Source of the DNA: Ectobius pallidus
Taxonomy: Eukaryota; Arthropoda; Insecta; Blattodea; Ectobiidae
Direction: 5' to 3'
Assembly (NCBI GenBank): GCA_964059195.1
Contig: CAXKWD010000007.1
Span: 558,001-622,000, forward strand
Length of the DNA stretch: 64,000 bases
Of this stretch, positions 1-11,042 are shown one piece after another. The notes beneath the pieces were generated by a model. That model saw nothing but the letters and a program-made list of their open reading frames with translations, ran no database searches and was not told where the DNA came from. The position numbers were made by a program, and so were the translations under genes. How positions within the stretch are numbered: the first letter of the stretch is position 1; each line of letters begins with the position of its first letter.

Positions 1-390
1 TCGGCTTACTATGAAAAGTTGCATGATAAAATTTATATGTTTTTTTCAAAATTTGATACACCGACGCTGTGAAGTAATGAATTTTATTACAAATTAATTC
101 AGGCACTAGATAAATGTTTTAGCTACAATCTAGTGAAAGAATTTTGAAAATATTTGCATTAGTTTAGGAGATACGGTGTTTGCCTTTTCGTTAATTTTTT
201 TAAACAAAATATTTATTTGTTTAAACAATTAATTTTATTTTGTATTTTTTTAAAGTAAAATCCCTTAATAATAAGTCAATGAACCATGAAAAAAAATTTA
301 AAGACAGTAACTTAAAAATTATAGAATTTTACCCCTCAGGGTGTACTCATACCTTTAGACAGTATTGTATGTATGTTATGTATATATACA

Positions 391-550
391 TACTTACTTA
401 ATGGCAACAAACAATTCCTCAGTAAGCGAAAGGAATATTATCTATTTTATGAAACCCGAAGGTTCATTGCCGCGCATACCTGAGCCCGCCATTCAACCCT
501 ATTCTTTGCTAACTCTATCCAACCATCCTTTTCAAATCCTACTTCCCTTA
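391..550 (-). mobile_element. 3' end relic of an RTE/CR1-type LINE (family L1 of this window)
   Basis: Read on the minus strand this matches the last ~50 codons and 3' end of the LINE seen better at 13330-14035 and 25020-25370: the signatures for FARDGWMELAQNR-like and AMNLR-P-like peptides are recognisable. Only the extreme C-terminus of the reverse-transcriptase ORF and the short 3' UTR remain, the usual result of 5' truncation during target-primed integration. DNA 1-390 to its left shows nothing I recognise beyond AT-rich sequence. Confidence 0.7.
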
Positions 551-766
551 TATATAAAAATACAATTATTATGCAATAACATGCAATATATTGATTAAGT
601 TATTAAAATGTTGAAAATGCATTATATAAACTCTGAACCGATCTCATTTAACTTACAAAACTAAACTATGTATAAACATTGAATAGCTGCAGTAGCTCTA
701 CTTACAAAATTACGAAATCTGGTATTCAACTTTTCTTGTGGCAATGTTGTGATTGTCGCCATCTTT

Positions 767-2143
767 TTACTCCATCTCGTCTTCACTCTCACAAGAGTCC
801 AAATCACTTTCACAATCACTGTCTCTGAGATTTATAATTATCGGTTCGATAATGCTGTCCCTTGCACATTCTTTCGTGAAATCTTCCTCCTGCAATTTTA
901 CTGCATGCTGAACACATTTTCCCCAGTCACTCATTGTCACTTTGTCAAGAGCCTCGTGCATTAATTTTTCTACATCGGCCAGCCTGAAGGTATTGTTTTT
1001 CTCAGCCACATGCCGTTTCACTTGAGCCCATATCAATTCAATGGGATTGTATTGACAATGGTATGGGGGTAGCCGTATCACTTCATGTCCATGCTCGTTT
1101 GCAATAGCATCGATTTCATACAGCTTTTTCGATGTTTTGTATGGTTCTACCAATCTGAGCAGTTGGGCAACGGTGTTCGAAGGATCTGCTGTGATGTTGT
1201 TGTTTGCGAGCCATGCAAGAATTTCTGCTTTCCTGCTGTTACTGGACGGTATTTTGTTCAGCTGGACTGAATGATAACTTGCATTATCCAGTACTATTAT
1301 AGAGCCTTCTTCTAGGTAATTTATGAAATCGTTCACAAACCAGTCTTTGAACAGGTCTGAATTCATTTCTGTGTGGTAATCTGCGGATTTACTTTTAGCT
1401 CTAAAAACTAATTTGCTCTCAGGAATGAATCCAGTTCTGTCAGACCCAGCATGGCATACGATAAGTCTGCCACCTTTTCCAACAGGTATTTTCATTCCTC
1501 CAGATCTCGTCGAGTCCTGCCATGTGTGAGACAATGAATGGTTTTTATTGACCCACGTCTCGTCCAGATAATAGATAGGTCTGGTGTCAGCCGATGCTCG
1601 TATATCGTGCATCTTCCTCAGAAAATCAGCCCTAGCTGCCACGATATCTCTTCTTTCCATTAGGAATTTTCTGCCGTCATTACCTTTGGTGTATTTGAAA
1701 CCAAGTTTCTTCATTACTCTCAAAATTGAAGTTTGAGAACCCATATAGCCAGTTTTTTATTCACCCCTGTCGTAAAATTCATGAACTGATCTGCGTAAAA
1801 AATCCTTGTCAAAGTCATCCAGTTCTGTAGCAGGACGTTTTCGTTTTACTGACTTTCTCGGTGACTCGAATTTCAGAGATGGTTCTGAGAACTGAGAAGC
1901 TTCTTCACACACTCTTTGCACTGTCCACCGCGATACTCCACACATTTCCGCTGTTAACAGTTGTGTTTTATTAAAATTGAGCGTAGAAATCTTTTCTGGG
2001 TGTTCCGCAAGATTCTTCAAGAAGTCATAAACATTATATATAATTTTTTTAGTGTTGCTTCTCACATCAGAATTTCCAGTTCCTCTTCCTTTTTTTACTG
2101 GTGTAGTAAGATTAGGAGAACTTTCAATACTTCCCGACATCAC
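767..2143 (-). pseudogene. IS630/Tc1-type DDE transposase, one in-frame stop
   Basis: Two open segments on the minus strand, 2143-1757 (128 codons) and 1744-767 (325 codons), lie in the same frame and are separated only by one TAA codon (1759-1757) and four sense codons. The first carries a helix-turn-helix-like region (KTQLLTAEMCGVSRWTVQRV). The second is a DDE_3-type catalytic domain: first Asp in YYLDETWVNK (about residue 60 of the segment), second Asp in IIVLDNASYHS, and Glu in YNPIELIWAQVK. The order and spacing fit IS630/Tc1/mariner-superfamily transposases that cut and paste DNA in the nucleus. Besides the stop, the linker between HTH and catalytic domain seems short for the family, suggesting a small in-frame deletion. 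The C-terminus is an acidic Asp/Glu/Ser tail. I could not find convincing terminal inverted repeats, so the element's ends are undefined. The long, almost intact reading frame suggests fairly recent activity. Confidence 0.88.
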
Positions 2144-2784
2144 GTTTATAAATGTACGAATAAAAATTATAGAAAAACTAACAAAGCATAAAAATTATAT
2201 ATGATTAATAAAACAATAAACAATAAACATGAAAACATCAATCAATGAAACAAAACAAAAAAGTAACGATATTTGAAAATTCGCTTCTCACAGAACAACC
2301 TGCAACCACTAAGATTTCTGAAAAGAGACTGATAGTTTCAAGATGTACAGTAGCTCCTTTAGCCTAAATCCCTCTTTTCGGAGGGTTGGAGGCGGGGGAG
2401 CGAACCAGTTTTCTTGTATTGAAACGTGAGGGTGTTGAGCTTGTAAGGGTGCACCTGTTCTCCGGATTGGCAACGTAGTGTTAAACATTTAGACTTGCGG
2501 GGGCAGGGGGTTGAAGACAGCCAGCGACCTTGACGCTCGTTTTTGGCTGAAGAGTTTTTTTTATAGCATATGGTAGCTAGGGCGTACGCCGAGCAAAGTC
2601 TGTACAGTACGGTTGCTGTTAACATATTCGATCGGGCACTAAGTTTTAAAGCCTGGATATAACTTACTAGGCCTAGTTTAGTTTACTCCTGGTTGGTGCA
2701 CGCCACCTTTAGTTTGGTAAAACCTCGCTTTCGCAGATAAGTTTGCATTAAGAAAAAGATTGTGAGGTGTCAGAGTTACCATTT
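2144..2784. other. no gene recognised; possible unknown repeat
   Basis: The first part (2144-2350) is AT-rich DNA presumably upstream of the transposase. From about 2360 to 2640 the sequence becomes G-rich on the plus strand and holds an 88-codon minus-strand frame (2625-2359) with no recognisable domain. I treat it as non-coding. Confidence 0.3.
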
Positions 2785-2960
2785 ACTATTTTATGAGATT
2801 GTACGGTGGAAGGAAATGTCTGTCTGTCCGTGTGTCTGTATTCAAACACGCTTTATCGGATTTTCTTGAAACCTGGTATACGCATTTATAATGCCCATGG
2901 AAGAAAGACATGATTTTGGATCAAATTGGTTGATCGGTACCGGAGTCACGAGCAGTTAAG
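2785..2960 (+). repeat. dispersed repeat, Helitron-like 5' type (TGTCTGTCTG... unit)
   Basis: A TGTCTGTCTGTCCGTGTG run is followed by GCTTTATCGGATTTTC and ATTTATAATGCCCATGGAAG. The same block recurs at 12615-12735 (plus) and twice in tandem, inverted, at 14578-14880. Such a phrase sits just inside the 5' end of many insect Helitron-type elements, but no element end is defined here. Confidence 0.6.
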
Positions 2961-3069
2961 TACATCAACATGCGGTGATTAATACGACACATGCTGCCAG
3001 TGAACACAATAAAAACACATTATTTTATACAACATAACTTGTGTGAAAATTGAAATAACATAATGAACA

Positions 3070-3245
3070 TTGATTAAAAATATAATTTTGATTCGGTGCA
3101 AGCCAGTTCGTGTGCTTTTTTAAATTATCCTGTTAGCTTACCTGAATTAGGTTAACTATGTCTTATATGTACCATTGGTAGCATTGGTTACAACATGGTA
3201 ACTGAGATCGATTCATAGATGGTTGATTCAGAGTATGCCGTATCT
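3070..3245. repeat. dispersed repeat, inverted partner of 8690-8850
   Basis: The reverse complement of this segment matches 8690-8850 closely, including GGTAAGCTAACAG, ATATAAGACATAGTT and GAATCAACCATC-type blocks. No coding potential or terminal repeats were seen, so this is an unclassified interspersed repeat. Confidence 0.65.
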
Positions 3246-3419
3246 CGCGGCTGTTAGTTTTGTTTATATTAGTAAAGCACGAGAGTAACTATTATTTGTA
3301 TAATCCATAATTTTTTTATTCATGGAAAAGTCTAAAAGTCTAAAAGAATAAATGATGACAGGTTTATTTCTACATTTCAGAGAAAAAAAATAATAAAAGT
3401 TTCAGCTAAAACTACACAG

Positions 3420-3640
3420 AATCAAAGTGTTCTTCATGTAAAGTGGGAGAAAACTAACAGGAGATGTCGTCACTTTCTCAGAAGATATTTAACCCAACAC
3501 TCAGACAAGTTTCTGAAAACTGTGTTTTAGATGGGAACCTCAAAACGTGTATTTTTTATGAAAACTCAACATGGAATTTTAGAGTGGAACAGTTATACTG
3601 CGTCTGCCCGAGGCGCCCTGGTACGGGTAGAAAAAGTGGA
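3420..3640 (+). repeat. dispersed repeat fragment (3' part of the family at 19555-19930)
   Basis: Shares the ordered blocks TCTTCATGTAAAGT, AACCCAA, CTCAAAACGTGTAT and AAAACTCAAC with 19555-19930 and, more weakly, with 11920-12010 and 12495-12570. It is degenerate and non-coding. Confidence 0.5.
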
Positions 3641-4400
3641 TAGTAAAGTAGCCTAATAATAATTATTATCCAATCCGTCTGAAGAAAAATAATTTCATAC
3701 TTTAATCAATACATACTATCCACTCTAGAGTAATAATGAAGAAACTGGTGTTGCAGCTAGGACACATATGCCGTTACTGCTCACACGCTGAGCTCATTAA
3801 AAGGTCATGGGTTCATTAATAAGAGAGCGTTTCTGTTTTGTAATTGGTAGGCCCCTACATGTTCTGTGTCAATTTACATTCCATTCAGGCTGTTTTACAT
3901 GCATGTGCAATACATGTTCATACCAACAACACATCATAAGTGCTCTTCTAACCCTAGAAACACTAAGGGGCAGAAATTGCCACTTGTAGTCACAGTCGAG
4001 GCATTTTGACCAAAGTACACTTCGAATGGATACAGACTTTAACGTCGACTTTTTAATGTTCACTATCTGTTAATTCTTAACACATTTCCATAAACAGGTT
4101 TTGAAATAAACTAGGACGAAACTAAAAAGAAAGAATAATTTGTCTTCCACTTTTTTTAAGTACAACTCCTTCATATGAAACGTAATGACGTTATGAACCT
4201 CCTTTTGCTAATTTCCACCAGGGCGTGTATTTTTATTTTCGTTTCCGATCTCTTGTTTTCTTCCATGTTTCTATAAGACTTTACGAAATCTTACAGTAGT
4301 GGTGGATCTTCATGTTTTCAATGGAATAGGAATTAGGAATAATTACTAATTTGTACACGAAATGGGGCACGTGACAATTTGCGCAATGCGATGTTATATT

Positions 4401-4923
4401 AGGTTTGTTCGCAAAGCAGTCAGAAACCAGGAACACATCGTTCGCGCATGCGCTCTTTCTCCACACGCGTTCGCAAAGCGAGAATCCGTGATTCTGATTT
4501 CAATCTTCTGTTCGATGAGTTCTCACGGACAGCTTCTGTAGGCCTAAGAGTTTGCAGTTCTAGCATGAATTGTTATCAGAGACATGCGCAGTAACCTATT
4601 TTCACGCGCCTGACTCCTCCCTCCAATAACCTTGCGCCAGATTTATAAGCATAGGCGACTTATATGTATGAATAATGGAAGACAATTAAAAGTTTCCCAA
4701 AATATATTTTAAATAATTTATATTGCCGATATATATTGCATGTATAACGTGTTAAAGAGAAATATATATTTTATTTGCATATCACATCGATTAAACGCAG
4801 AAACTATCGATTCCAAATCCTTGTAACCGTTCGCAAAGTGAAAATCACGGGTAAGTTACAGACTGGACATGCGCAGTACAACAAATTCTCAAGCAGTCAC
4901 GGATCTGCTTTGCGAACAAACCT
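4401..4923. mobile_element. MITE with 19-bp terminal inverted repeats
   Basis: Left end AGGTTTGTTCGCAAAGCAG (4401-4419) is repeated in perfect inverted orientation at 4905-4923. Both ends are flanked by ATT, a possible 3-bp target duplication. Secondary copies of GTTCGCAAAG lie inside at 4469 and 4829, and an ACATGCGCAGTA motif sits near each end, so the subterminal regions are partly symmetrical. The 523-bp element has no coding capacity. A 3-bp duplication would suit PIF/Harbinger, but the superfamily is not settled. Confidence 0.75.
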
Positions 4924-5425
4924 ATTGTCTCATTTTTATGACCCAGCCATAATTTGTCGCGAAGCTCGATAGTAACAATTGCTACCGAGCGATTGCAGCG
5001 CCGTTACCTAGTAATACGAAACTCAAATATAGGCTATAGCGCTAAATAAATAATTTCTTCATCAATATTTCTTATTAACTAGGTCGACATAAAGAAGGTG
5101 GAGTCGACGAAGGGAGGAAATGCACTGCAATAGCAGAATGCCTTCCAACATTTAATTCTGTAGATTTTGAAAGAATCCCGAGAGGTTGGTTTACTACAGA
5201 CTTACATTAATTATTATTTACGTGCCAAAGCTCATAGTGGCTGTTGTAATGCAAGCAAATCAGATGTAAAACCTAGGCCAAGTTATGAGATTCGGATACA
5301 CATCGAGGGAAAAAGTAGCAAATACTTTGCATTGAATCACTTAAGACGTTGGACGTACGTCTGGAAATGTGAAGAGTTATTAATCCACTAAAAATATAAT
5401 CGAAAGTTATAGGCTACCTCCATAA

Positions 5426-5718
5426 CGGGTACGCCGTGGCGTAGTGGTTGAGGCACTGCGCTACAAACCAGAAGGTCGCGGTTCTATTCCCGATGAGGTC
5501 GGTGAGATTTTTACCTTTGCCTTAATCCTTCTGGTGGCACTATGGCCCTGGGGTCGCCTCAGCCTCTAACATAAATTAGTGTAAGAAGAATTCCTGCGGG
5601 TAAAGAGCGGCCGGTGAGTATGGCTGACAACCTTACCACCTTCCTGTACCGATGTCTCACTCTGGGAGCCTCAATCTCCATGGCCCACACAGGGATCACT
5701 TTACCACTTTACACTTTA
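5426..5718 (+). mobile_element. tRNA-derived SINE (family S1), 11-bp TSD
   Basis: The head has a Pol III A box around TGGCGTAGTGGTTGAGGC and a degraded B box (GGTTCTATTCC), followed by a family-specific body. TACCTCCATAA occurs immediately before (5415-5425) and after (5719-5729) the element, a clean target-site duplication. A second, 5'-truncated copy lies at 27285-27545 and an inverted relic at 45050-45205. It would be moved by LINE machinery in trans. Confidence 0.88.
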
Positions 5719-5729
5719 TACCTCCATAA

Positions 5730-7324
5730 AACGCACATGCAGACTACAGCTGCTAAATGTACTTAAAATACTGTAGTAAAGTCTTTTTTACCGTAATTCC
5801 ATCATAACATTCAAATAAAGCAAAATGATTCACAAATGTAATTTTCTAAACCTATTAACAAAATTATTTGTCAAACTATTAAAACGTGTCTTTGAATGGG
5901 TATTTCTATAACTTTGATAAGAAAGTCCACTTCACGAAATAGTACTGTTCATGGTTGTAGCCCAAGTTTTCGCACTGAATCTGTATGAACATTTTACATA
6001 CGTCACATACGTCACCTTTCTTCTGCCCCTGTGTTTGTTCCTGAAGAATTGTAAAAAAATCATAATGCTCTCTTTAATAGTTATGGAGAAAATGAAAGTA
6101 GACCCATAGTGATGAGAAATTTTGCTGCCTGGGCTGCAATTATACCAATTTCTCTATAAGGAAGAAACGAATATAATATCTTAAAGGATATACTAACCTT
6201 TATTTAAACTTGAGCCTTTTCTTGTAGCCTACATAGTGGTAAATAGCCCAGAGTGAATTAAATTTAAAAAAATAGATTTATGGACCTGAAGTGAGATGTA
6301 TTGCAGAGTTTGTGATAAATATTTCTTCTCAACACTATGACTGAGAAAAGAGCTGCCTTCATGTTGAAAGCAATTGAATTACTATACGATGAAATCTTTG
6401 CTCGGTTTTGTTTATTCTCGAGTGAGCTGACCTCAATTGACCTTTAACCCAGCCAACTCGATGAGGGGAGTTCTGTTCAATTCCACTGAGAGGAAAGCAA
6501 TTTCAACCATAATATGGATTAATAGAAAATTGGTATGAAATTTTTATTAGAAATCGATGAGGGAAAAGGACACGATCGCAACGTAATGCAGTATTCTGAA
6601 CAACCACTGAGTAATGCAGATCTGTTTGGTTCGGAATAATAATCATGAGATATGAGAATAAATAAATTTAAAATCTTCAACATTTTACAAAAAAAACATA
6701 GCTCTGTTTAAAAATATGATTACATTTAAGTTAGCCAATTGTAAATGTAAATCAAATGAAAGATAAAATTGTAAGATTGGATTAAATACTTGACACTGTC
6801 TTGTCATTTTATTTACAATATCAGGATTCTCTGCAAAAAGAATAAGTCACATTTAAATCAGGTATTGGCACTGTAGTTGTCCTGGAAAAGGAACGTGTGA
6901 TTTTGCTTGTATTTTGACAACGCTTGAAGGAGATACATTTTCAAAATATAAAATTGTGTATTTTGCATTCATTTAGGGAAAAAATAGTTTTATGCTGTGC
7001 ACTAGGCTCCTCCCACCAACTCTCTAATGGGACCCACCTCGGAAGGCGGGGTTTAGGGTTTCATCGCAGAAGAGATTCAATGTGAGACATAATAAACCCA
7101 GCGCTATTCAGTATATTGCTCCTTAACTAACATAACGTTGCTAACCTAACAAAACCTGTCACTGGCCTAGAATTTGCCTATCATTATTTAACTAAATGCA
7201 GAAGCTTTTAGCCTTCCACTGTCAAGGAAGGCATGGCACAATAATGATGTGCGTGCGCAGGCTCGGAAGCGAGGGGAAGGAACCGGCGGGCAGATCTTGC
7301 CTGGTGTGCGACATAGGAAATATC
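5730..7324. other. no gene recognised
   Basis: AT-rich sequence with no convincing open reading frame, RNA gene or terminal repeat. A GC-richer patch at about 7000-7070 may be part of an unclassified repeat. Confidence 0.4.
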
Positions 7325-7425
7325 AAAGTTGGCATTTGCCTTTTCGTCTGGAAAAACTATGAAAAAACCCATGTCGAATTGGTCAATTACGGGATTTAGA
7401 CCTGGGACCTCACAAGTGCGAGTAC

Positions 7426-7440
<15 letters not shown>
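7325..7440 (-). repeat. tRNA-SINE relic (family S3)
   Basis: Aligns with 57765-57895 through TTTGCCTTT, ATGAAAAA-CCCA-GTCGA and the B-box-containing end. On the minus strand the B-box-like element is in the 7400-7425 region. The copy is damaged and abuts a microsatellite. Confidence 0.5.
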
Positions 7441-7464
<24 letters not shown>

Positions 7465-7516
7465 TACTAGTATTATTATTATTATTATTATTATTACTAC
7501 TAGTATTATTATTACA
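7428..7516. repeat. (TTA)n microsatellite with two ACTACTAG interruptions
   Basis: Two runs of TTA repeats, each followed by ACTACTAG, suggest that a block of microsatellite plus interruption was duplicated by slippage or unequal exchange. The poly-Leu and poly-Asn frames through it are artefacts. Confidence 0.9.
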
Positions 7517-8393
7517 GAATAAAGACTTGACATGGTCTCTGTTTTTCACAGATTTACATTCAGAACACTGGGTTCGTGTTATTCAGAATGAAGCTGCATT
7601 GTACTCTTCATTTTAATGCAGATGTAAATGTGACGTTGTCAGAGTTCCCAGCCCCCTAACCTGCCATTCCGTCACATGTGTTTGCAAATTTATGCATCGT
7701 GGAGAATGAGTAGTCTCTAGGCAACAGTTCATTATACAAGGCACATGCATGAATAACACAACCTCAACTGACGTTACTGTTGTTATCTCGTATTGAATGG
7801 GAAATAGAAACATGAAGGCCTCATGTATACGAGTGAATTAAAATAACGTGTATTGTAATTACAACATACGTAAAAATTCAAATACCTCGTACTGATATAG
7901 CTTAAATAATAATTAAGCTAAACCGAAGAATTTCATCCCCACCGTGTCAGCCGGGCCGCACCCATTCCTAAAGAGTGTACAATGTCGTCAACATGACAAA
8001 CATGACTTCTTGCAGATTGAGCTTAGCAGGTGGCTGTTTAGTCTATGAAGCGCTGGTGTTTTATTTCGTATGGGATAATACGGTGGTAAATGCAGCATGA
8101 GGAATAAAATCAATGTTAGGAGTTTAGTTAGGAAATTATTAGAAACTTCTTAAAGTAACGAAGCTTTGGGAAAGGCGCGAAAAGAAACAAAGCAAATAGT
8201 GGCAGCTAGATTCTAGGTTTGGTTAATCTACGGCCTATGATGTTGAGGATCTGTGATGCTTTAAAGGGGCTTACATATTAGAAAGTTGTTATGTAGAAGC
8301 TTTTATTTTGATTTCAAATGATGGCATATGCCTATAGCTAAACATTAATATTATTAATTGTTAATTCATAAATGTTCTCAATCTTTATACTTA

Positions 8394-8602
8394 GAATGAA
8401 ATACTTCGTTGAATACCCAACGACCTGGGAATGCTATCAATATTTTGACTTTGCAAACAAGAAATTTATAAGTTCCGCCACAAACCGAAGAGGCTTTTTT
8501 ATGAATGAAGTAAACCAAATTCGCGACTGCGCAGCAGGAGAGAATTTATCAGATGAAACTCGTCAACTCGATTTGGATTTATTAAGACTATTCCATGAAT
8601 AA
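8394..8602 (+). other. short open segment, possible terminal exon
   Basis: An open frame runs from about 8394 to a TAA at 8600-8602, immediately after TTTATACTTAG, which resembles a 3' splice site. The predicted peptide has a coding-like mix of charged and aromatic residues (for example DETRQLDLDLLRLFHE at the end) but I recognise no domain. It could be a last exon, a degraded element, or chance. Confidence 0.15.
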
Positions 8603-8689
8603 AAATGTAACGGATTATATAAGTAGTAATTACTTTCGTGCTTTGATATATAAAAACAAAACTAACAGCAGCGAAATCACGACATAGGC

Positions 8690-8850
8690 CTACTACGAAT
8701 CAACCATCCATGAATCGATTCGAGTTATGTTGTAACCAGGGCTACCAATGGTGCATATAAGACATAGTTCACTTCATTCAGGTAAGCTAACAGCACACGA
8801 AATTACTTGCATCGAATCGAAATGGTTTTTTTTAATCAAGGGGAAAGCCA
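8690..8850. repeat. dispersed repeat, inverted partner of 3070-3245
   Basis: Contains the reverse complement of the blocks described at 3070-3245, with scattered substitutions. It runs directly into the MITE that begins near 8848. Confidence 0.65.
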
Positions 8851-9101
8851 TTAGGGGAAAGAAAAGCGGACCAACTAAAACATCTAAGTTGCCGATATGA
8901 GCTACTGCGCATGCCTAGCGGCATTCACAGGATGGCAGGGAATGTATTGAAATTAACATTGCTTGAATTGAGAAATAATTTCACGTAATTTGCATTGCTT
9001 ATGGGGAAAAGAAGTTTCCGTTACATCTCTTACATTTATTTACGTTTCACAAGGCTTTGAAATCAGCTACAAGTGTCGGTCCGCTTTTTCCCCTACTTGT
9101 A
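8848..9101. mobile_element. mariner-like MITE, older copy
   Basis: Ends resemble AGGGGAAAGAAAAGCGGACC on the left and its inverse GGTCCGCTTTTTCCCC on the right. Internal blocks TTGCCGATATGAG and CTGCGCAT-CCTAGCGGCATT are shared with the better preserved copy at 52896-53194. The left terminus has decayed. Confidence 0.65.
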
Positions 9102-9505
9102 AATTTCTATTATTTGAAATTGAAAACAAGTTAGGTTGTTTAAAATATTCTGTTTTCGTGATGCTTAAATGACAGCATGTGACGTATTAATCAATGCACA
9201 CTCATGCTCTGGCTGATTTTAAGTGCTGGGACTTAATCACGATTATCCGAAGTTTCATTTTTCAATACGAAAACCTAATCTCAAGAACCATTTCTCCAAT
9301 TTTGCGGAGTTGTGGATCATAATGGTTAATACTTAACTTAAAATTACCAACTTGAAGACATAAATATATGTAAAAATCAAATGGAAAATCGGTGCATACT
9401 GAAAAATATATGAATTTAATATTCTGAATTTCTAGGTGTTTTAATTAATGTAGATATATAAGCTTTCATGAACCACAGATTATTGTCTCTGTTGGACACC
9501 ACATG

Positions 9506-9672
9506 AGAATATTATAGGAGAAAAATTCCTCCGACACTGGGACTTGAGAGGTTCCATCCGGCGCTGTGAATTGAACTCCGGCTTAGCTCAGTTGGTAGAG
9601 CATTGGCGCGAATAGCCAAAGGTCCTGGGTTCAAGTCCCAGTGTCGGAGGAATTTTTCTCCTATAATATTCT
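9506..9672. repeat. 42-bp perfect inverted repeat enclosing a tRNA-like unit
   Basis: Bases 9506-9547 and 9631-9672 are exact reverse complements with an 83-bp spacer. The right arm contains the T-arm, acceptor 3' strand and T-run of the tRNA-like unit at 9577-9648, so the left arm is an upstream inverted copy of the tRNA 3' half plus about 20 bp of flank. The identity of the arms implies a recent origin or ongoing gene conversion. Confidence 0.95.
9577..9648 (+). tRNA. tRNA-like sequence (pseudogene or SINE head), anticodon position reads GAA
   Basis: All four arms can be drawn in 72 nt: acceptor 9577-9583 with 9642-9648 (six of seven pairs, one of them G-T), D stem GCTC/GAGC with loop AGTTGGTA, anticodon stem TTGGC/GCCAA around loop GCGAATA, 5-nt variable loop, and T stem CTGGG/CCCAG with loop TTCAAGT. 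A and B boxes are intact and a TTTTT Pol III terminator follows at 9653-9657. Against a working tRNA: the base before the anticodon is C instead of the near-universal U33, and the base after it is T instead of a purine. GAA would read Phe, but the assignment is doubtful. It may be a tRNA pseudogene or the head of a SINE. Confidence 0.55.
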
Positions 9673-10778
9673 TAATTAATGTATTTAGAAGCAAATAATT
9701 AAAATATTCTCTTTATTAACATTTGCACTTAAACGATTCACAAACAAACAAAAAATAATGAAAAAGTAAAAAAATTCTGCATTTCACGGCTAGAAAGCGG
9801 AAAAAAGCCCTCTGATTAGAGTTCCCTGGCAAATAAAATCAACAGTTTTTTCCAAAGCCTAAACGTATACATTCATGTTCCCCCTTCCGTTCACCTACGC
9901 ATAAAAGCAAAAATTGAAGATCTGGCTTCAAGATGCATTCGGATCCTCTTCAGTAAATTTCAGATCTCTGCTACCTCGCGATAACCGAGCGAAAACACGT
10001 CAGTTTGGGTGAGCAGATATAAACAATTAGGAATTGAATTAGGATTTTTCGCTCTTCGCAACGCTGCTCTAAAAAGGAGCTATCATTAAATTAACATTAA
10101 ATTCTCCAAATTTCCAATTTTTTAGACTTTCCAGCTTAGTCTAAACATGGTCAGTGTGGAAGAATTATCGTTCCACTGTTTACTATGAAGCCCGGGTCTT
10201 AAAGCACTTTACGGGTTGTGAGTCGCCTGGTATCTCATATTGAGAACGCATGGGGCATGTGAGTCAGTTGGAGAATTTAATGTTGTCATGGCAACGGCAA
10301 TACACTGAGCTAAGAGCATAACATGTGTTTACAGCAGTTCTTAATTTCGCCATAGATGTCACCGATATTATTATTATTTCTGATAATATTGAAATAGATT
10401 TACTGTTTTTGCCCCCCCCCCATAACCCCATTATCTTAATGATCTTCATACCTATATAATTTAGAGATGTTGACATAAAATAGACGGATATATTCATTTA
10501 TTCATGAAAAAGCGTGCATTACGTATTCATTTATTAAATATTGCTACTCCGCCAAAATATATAAGTAAGCTATAGTTCAAAATGCACTTTTATTTATCTC
10601 TAAGTATGCGTAATTATGTTAACAAATAATATTTTAAATTGTAACATCTTTAAATAATGTTCATGTGATGACGTCATATACATTTACATTCGGTGAATTG
10701 ACTGATAACACCTACTAGTATTTACGCCTACAATCTGCCTTCCCGCACGATCTTCTCACGCAACCTAAACAACCCTGT
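9673..10778. other. no gene recognised
   Basis: AT-rich DNA. A short stretch at 9706-9750 weakly resembles the inside of the Helitron family at 46698-47363 (TTATTAACATTTGCAC...AAACGATTCA). A poly-C run is at 10411-10420. Nothing else stands out. Confidence 0.35.
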
Positions 10779-10806
10779 TCCGCGGACCACCGTTTGAGAA
10801 ACACTG
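10779..10806. repeat. solitary hAT-type terminus
   Basis: GCGGACCACCGTTTGAGAAA followed by CACTG has the form of a right-hand hAT terminal repeat, as at 57612-57633. No matching left end was found in the preceding kilobase, so it is a relic. Confidence 0.45.
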
Positions 10807-11042
10807 CTTGGGAATTTTCCCGATAACGCCACAGTAGCCTGTGACCACGTAACTTATTGACAATCTTCCAAAGACAGCTAATGCTTTAACAATATAAAAC
10901 TGTTTTACGATAATATACACAGTATTAAAACCTAATGCAGCCTTTCTATGAAATATTCAGATTATTTCACGGAGAATTGCCGTGGTGAATGCATCGTCAC
11001 TTTGATATGTGACCACTGTAAATATATCTCAACTTAACTCAC

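Noticed and set aside
3945..4080. piggyBac-like end (TAACCCTAGAAACACTAAGG)
   Set aside because: No opposite TIR or clear TTAA duplication was found; resemblance is only to the first few bases.
7208..7549. Poly-Asn and poly-Leu proteins across 7329-7616
   Set aside because: They are translations of the TTA microsatellite.
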